In this document: positions 26,040-33,455 of the stretch, in pieces | Layout: every line of letters begins with the position of its first letter | How positions within the stretch are numbered: the first letter of the stretch is position 1 | Program-made: the position numbers and the translations under genes | Notes under the pieces: model-generated | What the model saw: only the letters and a program-made list of their open reading frames with translations | The model's database searches: none | Told to the model about the DNA's origin: nothing | Assembly: GCA_049325475.1 (NCBI GenBank) | Contig: JBMOLN010000006.1 | Span: forward strand, 1-58,757 | DNA length: 58,757 bases | Source: MWCR01 sp049325475 | GTDB taxonomy: Bacteria; Patescibacteriota; Patescibacteriia; 2-12-FULL-60-25 | Direction of reading: 5' to 3'

Positions 26040-26165
26040 TACAATAATCAATAGATCAAGTTCCAATAATCAATAAATAGATCAATAACCAATTAATATA
26101 ATCACCAATTGATTATTTGGTTTTTGGCAGATTGGATATTTATTGGTCATTGTTTTGTTGGTTAT
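26040..26165. repeat. CCAATAA / TTGGTTA 7-base repeat tract
   Basis: Left part carries CAATAAT and AATAACC units; right part carries TTGGTTA units, the approximate complement, so the tract can fold on itself. The same family is at 40682-40830 and 48460-48590. Confidence 0.75.
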
Positions 26166-26171
26166 TGGTTA

Positions 26172-27059
26172 TTATGGTTTAGATAGCATGGATCTAAGTT
26201 CGCGGACGCGGTCGTTAATTGGAGGGTGCGTATTGAATAATCCCGCGGCTCTTTCGCCAAGTGATTTTGCGGTCGGGTCCGATATCCAGAGATGGTTGGT
26301 GGCTTTTGATCTTTGCTGCATGGGGCGGGCATTGTCGCGGATTTTTTCCAGCGCTGATGCCAAGCCCTCCGGATAACGCGTCAGTAATGATCCTGAAGCA
26401 TCAGCCAAGTATTCGCGCCGGCGCGAAATGGCGAGTTTGATGAGCTCAGCGATAACGGGTGAAAGTAAAATAAATGCAAGGCCGGCAATCATGATAATTC
26501 CGTTGCCGCCTTTACGTTCGCCTTTGAAAAGCGATGTTCTGAACATCCAGTCGCCAAGCATAACCAGAGCCCCAACCAAAATGCCGACTAAGACCATTAG
26601 GCGGGTATCATAATTTTGAATATGGGCGATTTCATGCGCCAGAACTCCTTCGAGTTCGGTCTTATTAAGTATCTGCAAAAGTCCGGTGGTGACGGCCACG
26701 CTGGCGTGTTCAGGATCGCGTCCCGTGGCAAAAGCATTAGGCGAGGGATCGTCGACTATGTAGATACGCGGTTTGGGGATGCCGGCTGTTATTGCGAGGT
26801 TTTCAACAGTGTTCCAAAGAGTGGGGAATTGGCTTCTATCTGTGAGCTCGTGAGCGCCGAGGCTCGCCAGTGTTATTTTGGAGCCGGCATACCAGGATAT
26901 AAGAGTCCAAATTGTTGAGATTGTCAGTGCAAGTACCAATCCCGCATAACCATAACCGTTGATATAGCCGTAAACATAGCCGGCCAGCATTAAAATCCCC
27001 ATGAATAGGGCGATTAGAAGCATGGATTTTCGTTTATTGGAATCAATTTGGCTGTACAT
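26172..27059 (-). CDS. htpX: HtpX-type membrane zinc metalloprotease
   Basis: 295 residues. HtpX (M48 family) degrades damaged membrane proteins. Two N-terminal membrane helices (about 15-60) are followed by the zinc site HEIAHIQNYD near residue 141 and a glutamate-bearing RREYLADASG motif that supplies the third ligand. Two more helices (GILVGALVMLGDWMF, IMIAGLAFILLSPVIAEL) lie between. The ATG at 27059 is chosen because the nine codons upstream fall inside a CGTACAT repeat tract and are not family-like. lemA lies 160 bases upstream on the same strand; lemA-htpX pairs are common. Confidence 0.93.
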   Translation of the reverse strand: MYSQIDSNKRKSMLLIALFMGILMLAGYVYGYINGYGYAGLVLALTISTIWTLISWYAGSKITLASLGAHELTDRSQFPTLWNTVENLAITAGIPKPRIYIVDDPSPNAFATGRDPEHASVAVTTGLLQILNKTELEGVLAHEIAHIQNYDTRLMVLVGILVGALVMLGDWMFRTSLFKGERKGGNGIIMIAGLAFILLSPVIAELIKLAISRRREYLADASGSLLTRYPEGLASALEKIRDNARPMQQRSKATNHLWISDPTAKSLGERAAGLFNTHPPINDRVRELRSMLSKP

Positions 27060-27215
27060 AACATTCGTACAAAGTACATCGTACAACCAACCTTCGCCAA
27101 CCCACTACGCCAAGGCTCCGAGGGTCGAGCGGCTTCGGTCGGCATGCGTACAACGTACAAAGAGTTAACATTGGTTCGCTGGAGCTCCGAAATGAATTCG
27201 GAGCTGTTTGTGAGC
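27060..27215. repeat. Repeat tract with a dispersed unit of about 53 bases
   Basis: CGTACAT/CGTACAA units surround 27090-27142. That segment (CCAACCCACTACGCCAAG..GGGTCGAGCGGCTTCGG) matches 49195-49247 with few changes. Confidence 0.75.
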
Positions 27216-27220
27216 TAATG

Positions 27221-27799
27221 TTATTCTTTGGTTTCGGCCGGTTTGTCGTTGAAGTCAACCACGGGAACGGCTTTTGCCTCTTCTTCGGCTTCGAAGAATT
27301 GATATGCTTTAAAGCCGAGCATGCCGGCAATCATATTGGTTGGAAAAACCTGTAATTGCGTGTTGAAATCGCGGACGTTGCCATTGTAAAAGCGGCGGGA
27401 AGCCTGGACTTTGTTTTCCGTGTCGGCTAATTCCTGCTGAAGATGCAAGAAGTTTTGATTGGCTTTTAACTCCGGATAATTTTCGGCGACCGCAAAAAGG
27501 CTTTTTAACGTGCCCATGAGTTGGTTTTCGGTTTCGATTTTTTCATCAATGGTACCGGCTTGCATGGCTTTGGAGCGGGCTTCGGTGACTTTTTCGAAAA
27601 CTCCGCTTTCATGTGAGGCATAACCCTTGACTGTGCTGACAATGTTGGGGATCAGGTCGTGACGGCGCTTGAGCTGTACATCAATATCCGACCAAGCTTC
27701 GTCGGTGCGGTTTTTTGATTTAATCAGTCCGTTGTAAACCATCACCAGCCAAGCTGCGATGACAACGACTGCAATGAGAAGTATCCAAACAATCATCAT
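27221..27799 (-). CDS. lemA: LemA family membrane protein
   Basis: 192 residues from the ATG at 27799; an in-frame TTG two codons upstream is less likely. A single N-terminal membrane helix (about 3-22) is followed by a long helical bundle with the LemA signature (NRTDEAWSDIDVQLKRRHDLIPNIVSTVKGYASHE..VFEKVTEARSKA) and FNTQLQVFPTNMIAGMLGFK. The tail is short and charged. LemA proteins are of uncertain function, often next to htpX as here. The message probably also covers htpX. The upstream gap holds AT-rich repeats and a hairpin, AATCGAGT-AAC-ACTCGAT. Confidence 0.92.
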   Translation of the reverse strand: MMIVWILLIAVVVIAAWLVMVYNGLIKSKNRTDEAWSDIDVQLKRRHDLIPNIVSTVKGYASHESGVFEKVTEARSKAMQAGTIDEKIETENQLMGTLKSLFAVAENYPELKANQNFLHLQQELADTENKVQASRRFYNGNVRDFNTQLQVFPTNMIAGMLGFKAYQFFEAEEEAKAVPVVDFNDKPAETKE

Positions 27800-27960
27800 A
27801 AACAATAAAAATTAATAATTAATAAATAACAAATAATAAAATTGGAATCGAGTAACACTCGATATAATTTTTTACAAAATGTTTGCGAAAAATCAAAAAC
27901 TTTATTCTTTATTATTTATTCTTTGTTATTTAATTATAGGCTTAGTATAGACGAATTGTT
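27800..27960. repeat. AT-rich tract with GGAATC-type hairpin
   Basis: AATAATT/AATAAAT units, then the hairpin GGAATCGAGT-AAC-ACTCGATAT near 27843-27864, then complementary TTATTCT/TTATTTA units. It separates divergent lemA and the phosphomannomutase gene. Confidence 0.6.
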
Positions 27961-27986
27961 GCATTCGGTCAATAATATAGAGCAAT

Positions 27987-29375
27987 ATGAAAAGCGATAT
28001 TATAGAGGTTTTTAAGTCTTACGACATAAGAGGCTTATCGCCGGAGCAAATAGATGCTGATTTTGCTTATAAATTGGGAAAAGCGATTGTTATTTCGCAA
28101 AACCCGAAAAAGATGATGGTTGGGCGGGATATGAGGCTGACTTCGCCGGTGTTGGAAGATTCTTTGATAAAGTCGTTGACCGAGGAGGGGGTTGATGTTG
28201 TGAAAATCGGACAATGTACAACTCCGATGTTCAATATACTGATGGGAATCGCGGATCATGACTACGATTTGGGTGTTATGATTACGGCTAGTCATAATCC
28301 GGGAAAATATAATGGTTTTAAATTTGTGACCGGGGATATGCTGCCGCTAGGACTCGGCTCTGGTTTGGAAAAAATCAGGGATGCTTTTGGATCGTCGAAC
28401 GTTGAACGTCGAACGTCAAACGTCGGGGAAGTGGTTGAAGATCCGGATGCTCTTCGACGCTATGTTGATTTTGTTATTGAGAAGGCGGAATTGCCGGAGG
28501 ACATGCCTGATCTCAAGATCGTTATTGATGCAGGCAATGGCATGGCGGGGTATGTGCTGCCGGGGTTATTAAAAAAGTTGCCATGGCTTAAGGTTGAACC
28601 TTTGTATTTTAATCCGGATGGTAACTTTCCGAATCATGAAGCAAATCCTCTTAAGGTTGAAACCTTGGTTGATCTTAAGAAAAAAGTCCAAGAAACCGGA
28701 GCGGTTTTGGGTATTGCATTTGATGGTGATGCGGATAGGATTGGATTTGTTGATGAGAACGGCGAGCAAATACCGGGTGATATCTTAACAGGATTATTTG
28801 CAATCATTGAATTAAAAAAATATGGGCGAGGCAAGGTGCTGAATGACGTACGTTCATCCTGGTCTGTTAAAGAGGCGGTAGAATCAGCCGATGGTGATTC
28901 CGTATTATGCAAAGTCGGTCATGCTAATATAAAAAATCAGATGAGAGAAGTGGGGGCTGTTTTTGCAGGGGAGTTATCCATGCATTATTATTTTAATGAG
29001 TTTTGGAATATGGAGTGTGGCGATTATGCCATGTTGATATTACTGAAAGAGCTGGTCAATCCTTTTGAGCCATTAAGTGATCTTTGGCATGCTTTGCGCA
29101 AATACCATCATTCCGGAGAGATAAATTTTGAGGTTAAAGATAAGGATGCTGTGATAGAAAGGGTTATTAATGAATACAAAAATGATGCAATAAAAGTCAT
29201 AAATATCGATGGTATTCGTTTGGAGTTTGGAGATCCTAAAACAGGGGATGCTTGGTGGTTTAATTTGCGCAAGTCCAATACCGAGCCGGTTATCAGGTTG
29301 AATCTGGAGGCGACGTCTGAAGATTTTATGAAGGCAAAACTGGAGGAGCTGGCAAATATAATTAACAGTGCATAA
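27987..29375 (+). CDS. Phosphomannomutase / phosphoglucomutase
   Basis: 462 residues, alpha-D-phosphohexomutase family. It interconverts hexose-1- and -6-phosphates for sugar-nucleotide and envelope polysaccharide synthesis. The phosphoserine loop TASHNP lies near 97-102, the metal loop DGDADR near 245, the sugar-binding GELSMHY near 325, and the C-terminal phosphate loop RKSNTEPVIRL near 430. Residues of about 136-148 (SSNVERRTSNVG) come from four 7-base units and look inserted at the end of a helix of domain 1. A TAATAT box at 27973-27978 sits eight bases before the ATG. ManB-like or PGM-like preference cannot be told from sequence here. Confidence 0.92.
   Translation: MKSDIIEVFKSYDIRGLSPEQIDADFAYKLGKAIVISQNPKKMMVGRDMRLTSPVLEDSLIKSLTEEGVDVVKIGQCTTPMFNILMGIADHDYDLGVMITASHNPGKYNGFKFVTGDMLPLGLGSGLEKIRDAFGSSNVERRTSNVGEVVEDPDALRRYVDFVIEKAELPEDMPDLKIVIDAGNGMAGYVLPGLLKKLPWLKVEPLYFNPDGNFPNHEANPLKVETLVDLKKKVQETGAVLGIAFDGDADRIGFVDENGEQIPGDILTGLFAIIELKKYGRGKVLNDVRSSWSVKEAVESADGDSVLCKVGHANIKNQMREVGAVFAGELSMHYYFNEFWNMECGDYAMLILLKELVNPFEPLSDLWHALRKYHHSGEINFEVKDKDAVIERVINEYKNDAIKVINIDGIRLEFGDPKTGDAWWFNLRKSNTEPVIRLNLEATSEDFMKAKLEELANIINSA
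28396..28423 (+). repeat. 7-base repeat tract inside the phosphomannomutase gene
   Basis: Units CGAACGT, TGAACGT, CGAACGT, CAAACGT: four heptamers, 28 bases, with flanks keeping the frame. The words match intergenic tract types in this window. Confidence 0.85.
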
Positions 29376-29452
29376 TGCATAGTGCATAACACGTACATCG
29401 TTCTTCGTACTTCGTACAAAAAAATCGGAGTTCGGAATTCGGTGTTCGAATG
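29370..29452. repeat. 7-base-period repeat tract
   Basis: GCATAAT/GCATAGT units, then CGTACAT/CGTACTT units, then GGAGTTC/GGAATTC/GGTGTTC units, ending a few bases before murI. Confidence 0.75.
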
Positions 29453-29456
29453 AGTT

Positions 29457-30236
29457 ATGATTGGTTTATTTGATTCTGGAGTTGGAGGGTTGACAGTGGT
29501 GCGGGAGTTGTTAAAGAAATATCCCGACGTTGATTTTGTGTATCTTGGCGATACAGCTCGCTATCCCTATGGAAATAAAAGTAAAGAAACCGTAGAAAGA
29601 TATGCTGTTGAAGATGCGAAGTTCGTTATAGATCGCGGAGCTGATTTGGTGATCGTTGCCTGTAATACGGCAAGCTCTTTGGCTATGGATAAATTGCGTG
29701 AGACCTATCCGGGTACGTTGTTTTTGGGTGTCATAGAACCGGCCGCAGAGCTTGCAGCCGCAAAAAGCAAAAGTTCGGTCGGCGTTATAGGCACGCGAGC
29801 CACCGTGGGGTCCGGAATTTATGAAACGGTGATCAGAGAGAGAAATTCAAAATTAAAAGTCTTGCAAAAGGCTTGTCCGCTATTCGTGCCCTTGGTTGAA
29901 GAGGGGATGCTTAGTGATCAGGTGACAAAGATTATGGTACGGAAGTATTTAACAGCATTAAGGCAGAAAAATCCGGAATCTTTGATTTTGGGTTGTACGC
30001 ATTACCCGTTTTTACAGCCCTTAATTGAAAGATTTATGGGCAAAAAGGTTGAAGTTATCAATTCTGCGGAGGCAGTCGTTGCCAAGGCCTTTGAAATGAA
30101 GCCCGGGCTTTTTGCAGATTCAGCGAATCCGAAGCAGACGATTGCGTTTACGGATACTTCAGAGCACTTGGATCAGCTCGCTTCGAAATGGCTGAAAATG
30201 ACGATTAAAGCAGAGAAGGTTGTTTTAGAGTCCTAG
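29457..30236 (+). CDS. murI: Glutamate racemase
   Basis: 259 residues, normal length. It makes D-glutamate for peptidoglycan. The N-terminal DSGVGGLTVVREL near residue 5, the first catalytic cysteine in VACNTASS near 70 and the second in LGCTHYPFL near 180 are all present, so it should be active. The ATG at 29457 follows a repeat tract directly; there is no Shine-Dalgarno sequence. It probably has its own promoter hidden in that tract, or is cotranscribed with the phosphomannomutase gene 80 bases upstream. Confidence 0.95.
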   Translation: MIGLFDSGVGGLTVVRELLKKYPDVDFVYLGDTARYPYGNKSKETVERYAVEDAKFVIDRGADLVIVACNTASSLAMDKLRETYPGTLFLGVIEPAAELAAAKSKSSVGVIGTRATVGSGIYETVIRERNSKLKVLQKACPLFVPLVEEGMLSDQVTKIMVRKYLTALRQKNPESLILGCTHYPFLQPLIERFMGKKVEVINSAEAVVAKAFEMKPGLFADSANPKQTIAFTDTSEHLDQLASKWLKMTIKAEKVVLES

Positions 30237-30400
30237 TCTATAGTCCTAGTCCTAGCGACGTGATCAGGGATACATGAATGAAAAAAAGAAAGAATGAAAG
30301 AATGAATGAATGTCTATACGTCGAAAGTCTATAAGTCAAAAAATTGTGGTTCCCACCTTCGCTGAAGCTGCGGTGGGCAGGCGTGGTTCGATATTCGACA
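30236..30400. repeat. Repeat tract and arm-variable hairpin
   Basis: GTCCTA units, GAATGAAT and AGAATGAA units, GTCTATACGTC units (period 8), then a hairpin CCCACC-TTCGCTGAAGCTGC-GGTGGG at about 30349-30376. Its core is shared with 40700-40722 while its arms differ. Confidence 0.7.
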
Positions 30401-30417
30401 AATATTAGTTTTTTCAG

Positions 30418-30423
30418 TAATAT
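30418..30423 (+). promoter_or_regulatory. -10 box close to the site-2 protease start
   Basis: TAATAT, six bases before the ATG at 30430; the AAGCGCATG context is the same as at 795-804. It suggests a leaderless message. Confidence 0.5.
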
Positions 30424-30429
30424 AAGCGC

Positions 30430-31590
30430 ATGACTGTATTTATATTATTTTTATTAGTGCTTTCGGTTTTGGTATTAATCCACGAGGCCGGGCACTTTTT
30501 TGCCGCTAGGCTTTTTAAGGTAAAAGCTGAAGAATTTGGTTACGGATTTCCACCGCGTTTAATAGGAATCGTGAAACATAACGGCAAGTGGAAAAAAGTG
30601 ACCAGAAAAGATGAAAGCTCCTACGAAAATACAATTTGGTCATTAAACTGGCTGCCCATAGGCGGATTCGTTAGAATCAAAGGCGAAAGTGCGGATGATA
30701 ATCCCAATGATCAAGATTCTTTTCAGCAAAAAGCCATCTGGAAGAGGATAGTGATTTTAGCGGCTGGAGTTTTTATGAACTGGTTTTTGGCTTTTGTGTT
30801 ATTCGCGGCGATTTTTATGATTGGCGCACCGGCGATTTTGGAGGATTTACCGGCGGGTGCCCGGGTTGAAGATCGTAAAGTGACAATTTCGCATATGCTG
30901 GAAGGCGATCCTGCGCAAAAAGCGGGGATTGAAGTTGGTGATGCGATAGTGTCTATTGCGGGAACGGAGCCAAAAGACTATGAGGATGCTATTGCGCTTG
31001 TTGGTGCACAGGGAGAGAATGAATTCGCCATGGTTGTGAATCGCGGCGGGGAGGAGATGACTATCAATATTAAACCCGAGTTTGTTCAAGAGATTGAAAA
31101 GTTTGGAATCGGCGTGGCCATGGCTGATGTGGGGATTGTGAGATTTACGTTCTTTCAATCCATTAAGCAAGCCGGGATTGCAACATATGCTTATACAAAA
31201 GCAATCATTTGGGCTTTTGGCGGTATTATTAAAGATTTGGTTTTGTTAAAAGGCGTGGGAGATGAAGTTGCCGGGCCGGTGGGTATTGCTGTGCTCACCG
31301 GGCAGTTTGCCAAGCAAGGTATTGTTCCTTTATTGCAATTTGCGGCCATCTTATCGATCAATCTAGCTGTAATTAATTTTTTACCAATTCCGGCATTGGA
31401 CGGCGGGAGGGTTATCTTTTTGATGATAGAAAAAGTCCGCCGCAAGGCGCTTCGCCCTCAATTGGAAGCGGCGATTCATCAAGTTGCATTTATTACTTTG
31501 ATAATTTTGGTTCTTTTGGTTACCATCAGAGATCTGGGACGTTATGGAGGAGCAATAGTCGGAGGGTTGAGAAATTTGATAGGAATATAA
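30430..31590 (+). CDS. RseP-type site-2 membrane metalloprotease
   Basis: 386 residues. It is an intramembrane zinc protease (M50 family) that cleaves anti-sigma factors or signal-peptide remnants. HEAGH near 17-21 in the first membrane helix supplies two zinc ligands. The PDZ domain lies at about 155-225 (MLEGDPAQKAGIEVGDAIVSIAG). The NFLPIPALDGGRV motif near 317 gives the third ligand. There are four membrane helices in all, and GFPPRL and GGFVRIKGE follow the family pattern. The promoter box lies six bases upstream. No anti-sigma target is seen in the window. Confidence 0.93.
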   Translation: MTVFILFLLVLSVLVLIHEAGHFFAARLFKVKAEEFGYGFPPRLIGIVKHNGKWKKVTRKDESSYENTIWSLNWLPIGGFVRIKGESADDNPNDQDSFQQKAIWKRIVILAAGVFMNWFLAFVLFAAIFMIGAPAILEDLPAGARVEDRKVTISHMLEGDPAQKAGIEVGDAIVSIAGTEPKDYEDAIALVGAQGENEFAMVVNRGGEEMTINIKPEFVQEIEKFGIGVAMADVGIVRFTFFQSIKQAGIATYAYTKAIIWAFGGIIKDLVLLKGVGDEVAGPVGIAVLTGQFAKQGIVPLLQFAAILSINLAVINFLPIPALDGGRVIFLMIEKVRRKALRPQLEAAIHQVAFITLIILVLLVTIRDLGRYGGAIVGGLRNLIGI

Positions 31591-31591
31591 T

Positions 31592-31660
31592 CTAGCTCAT
31601 AGCTGATAGCGGATAGCTTTTAGCAAGCTATTAGCTAACAGCCAAAAGCTAATAGCTGAA
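31592..31660. repeat. AGCTGAT / AGCTAAT 7-base repeat tract
   Basis: Units such as AGCTCAT, AGCTGAT, AGCGGAT and AGCTTTT on the left and AGCTAAT/AGCTGAA on the right; the family recurs at 56560-56590. Confidence 0.8.
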
Positions 31661-31664
31661 TTTT

Positions 31665-32729
31665 ATGAAAGATCAATTACAGGCATTACGCCTACAAATC
31701 GAAAAAGATATAAAAGGTGCGGATACGCTGGAGGTTTTGGATGAGTTGGAAATTAAATATCTTGGCCGCAAGGGCGAATTAACATCCTTGTTAAAAGGTT
31801 TGGCATCCGTGTCTGCAGAAGAGCGGCCAAAGCTTGGTGCGCTGGCAAATGAAGTTAAGCAAGCGGGGCAGGAAGTGTTAGACAAGCGCCGTGCGGAGCT
31901 TGCGGATAGTAAGTTTGCAGCTTTGGCAGATGCAGAGCGCGAAGATATGACCGAGCCGGGCAAGCGTCCGCCCGAAGGGCATCTGCATATTGTGACACAA
32001 ACAATCAGAGAGATAGTTGAAATTTTTGAAAAGATTGGATTTTACAGAACACGTTATCCGGAAGTTGATTGGGATTATTATGCTTTTGAATCGCTAAATA
32101 TGCCGCCCGATCATCCCGCTCGTGATGAGTGGGAGACTTTTTTTATGGATGCTCCGGAGAGCAGTAAGAAAAAGCAGGGTAAAATGGTTTTAATTCCGCA
32201 TACATCAAATGCGCAGGCGCATGAGTTGGAGAAGCATGAATTCCCGGTGCGCATGCTAAATATCGCCAAGTGTTACCGCCGGCAATCCGATGCAACGCAT
32301 TCGCCCATGTTTCATCAATTCGAAGGATTGTATGTTGATGAAGGAGTGAATCTTACGCATTTACGGGGAATTTTGGATTATTTTGCCAAGGAATATTTTG
32401 GTCCTGGGCGTGTATCCCGTATCCGTCCGCATCATTTTAGATTTACCGAGCCTTCATTTGAGGTGGATTTTTCCTGCGGAGTTTGCAATGCCACGGGTTT
32501 TGTTAATGGTCATAAATGCAAAGTTTGCAAACGCGGATGGCTGGAAATCGGCGGAGCCGGAATGGTGCATCCAAATGTTTTAAAAGCATCGGATGTAGAT
32601 CCCAAGAAATATTCGGGTTTGGCTTTTGGCTGGGGGATAGAGCGCATTGCCATGATGAAAGAAGGCAGACAGATTGATGATATCCGCATTCTGTATCAAA
32701 GTGATGTGCGGTTTTTAAAACAGTTTTAG
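31665..32729 (+). CDS. pheS: Phenylalanyl-tRNA synthetase alpha chain
   Basis: 354 residues. It is the catalytic subunit of the alpha2beta2 enzyme. An N-terminal coiled coil (about 1-85) is followed by the class II core. Motif 1 region: HPARDEWETFFMDAP. Motif 2 region: AKCYRRQSDATHSPMFHQFEGLYVD. Motif 3: GLAFGWGIERIAMMKEG. A zinc-ribbon-like insert CGVC..GHKCKVCKRGWLEI sits at about 268-292, known in many bacterial PheS proteins. It is separated from pheT by a membrane-protein gene, an uncommon arrangement. A repeat tract lies directly upstream, so the promoter is not clear. Confidence 0.95.
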   Translation: MKDQLQALRLQIEKDIKGADTLEVLDELEIKYLGRKGELTSLLKGLASVSAEERPKLGALANEVKQAGQEVLDKRRAELADSKFAALADAEREDMTEPGKRPPEGHLHIVTQTIREIVEIFEKIGFYRTRYPEVDWDYYAFESLNMPPDHPARDEWETFFMDAPESSKKKQGKMVLIPHTSNAQAHELEKHEFPVRMLNIAKCYRRQSDATHSPMFHQFEGLYVDEGVNLTHLRGILDYFAKEYFGPGRVSRIRPHHFRFTEPSFEVDFSCGVCNATGFVNGHKCKVCKRGWLEIGGAGMVHPNVLKASDVDPKKYSGLAFGWGIERIAMMKEGRQIDDIRILYQSDVRFLKQF

Positions 32730-32732
32730 GAT

Positions 32733-32766
32733 CGAACTTCGAGACTCGAACTACGAACTACGTATA
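32733..32766. repeat. CGAACTACGAACTACG repeat tract
   Basis: Units TCGAACT, TCGAGAC, TCGAACT, ACGAACT: period seven, the same family as the tract inside radA. Confidence 0.8.
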
Positions 32767-32779
32767 GGTTAAATTTTTT

Positions 32780-33451
32780 ATGAGTTTTCCGGTGATATTT
32801 GATAGTGTAATGAGTGTTGTTCTTGCATTTGCATGGCCGCTTTTTATTTTGGTATTAATTTTTTCGGCTGGAATGCTTTGGGTAATAAAACCCTGGCGAA
32901 TGAGCTACGCGGCGGCTGCTGTTGTAAATGTTCCGCTCGTAACCTTGTACATGCTCTCGTTTTTATTTGCCTTAGTGCCTGTTATCATGGATGCAAGGAA
33001 TGCAGATTCTGTTCCGGTCTGGTTTAATCCATTGTTTATTATTATGGCTGTTGTTTTGATAGCTCCGGTGGGCTATGCACTTTTGCGCATGATTGATAAA
33101 GATCGCGAACGCGCGCCAAAACATCCCTTGTTGCATAAGATATTAAATTTTATAGGTTTGACGTTGTTTGTCGGATTTGTTTTTTGCGGCGCGTTCGCAT
33201 CGTTCTTAAAACCTATCAATATATCTTTGGATTCGGTTTTTGCATATTTAACGTATCTGTTCGTTTTTATTCTGGGTTTGTCTTTATTTGCAAGGATGGT
33301 AGTTGGGGGTTTGTATATGACATTGGGCAGGCATGATCCTTATATAAAGGTGATTGATCCGTATGTGAAATGGATATATGTTGTTATGGTTGGTTCCACG
33401 ATATTGGCATTATTTTTCCTTTTGATAGATAATTTGGCACAAATAATATAA
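32780..33451 (+). CDS. Six-segment membrane protein between pheS and pheT
   Basis: 223 residues with about six membrane helices: near 10-35, 38-65, 75-98, 120-143, 150-175 and 190-218. A charged cytoplasmic loop, RMIDKDRERAPKHPLL, lies in the middle. No transporter signature or catalytic pair is seen. It starts 50 bases after pheS, across a repeat tract, and ends four bases before pheT, so it is cotranscribed with pheT. A functional link to tRNA charging is not implied by its sequence. Function unknown. Confidence 0.75.
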   Translation: MSFPVIFDSVMSVVLAFAWPLFILVLIFSAGMLWVIKPWRMSYAAAAVVNVPLVTLYMLSFLFALVPVIMDARNADSVPVWFNPLFIIMAVVLIAPVGYALLRMIDKDRERAPKHPLLHKILNFIGLTLFVGFVFCGAFASFLKPINISLDSVFAYLTYLFVFILGLSLFARMVVGGLYMTLGRHDPYIKVIDPYVKWIYVVMVGSTILALFFLLIDNLAQII

Positions 33452-33455
33452 TTAT

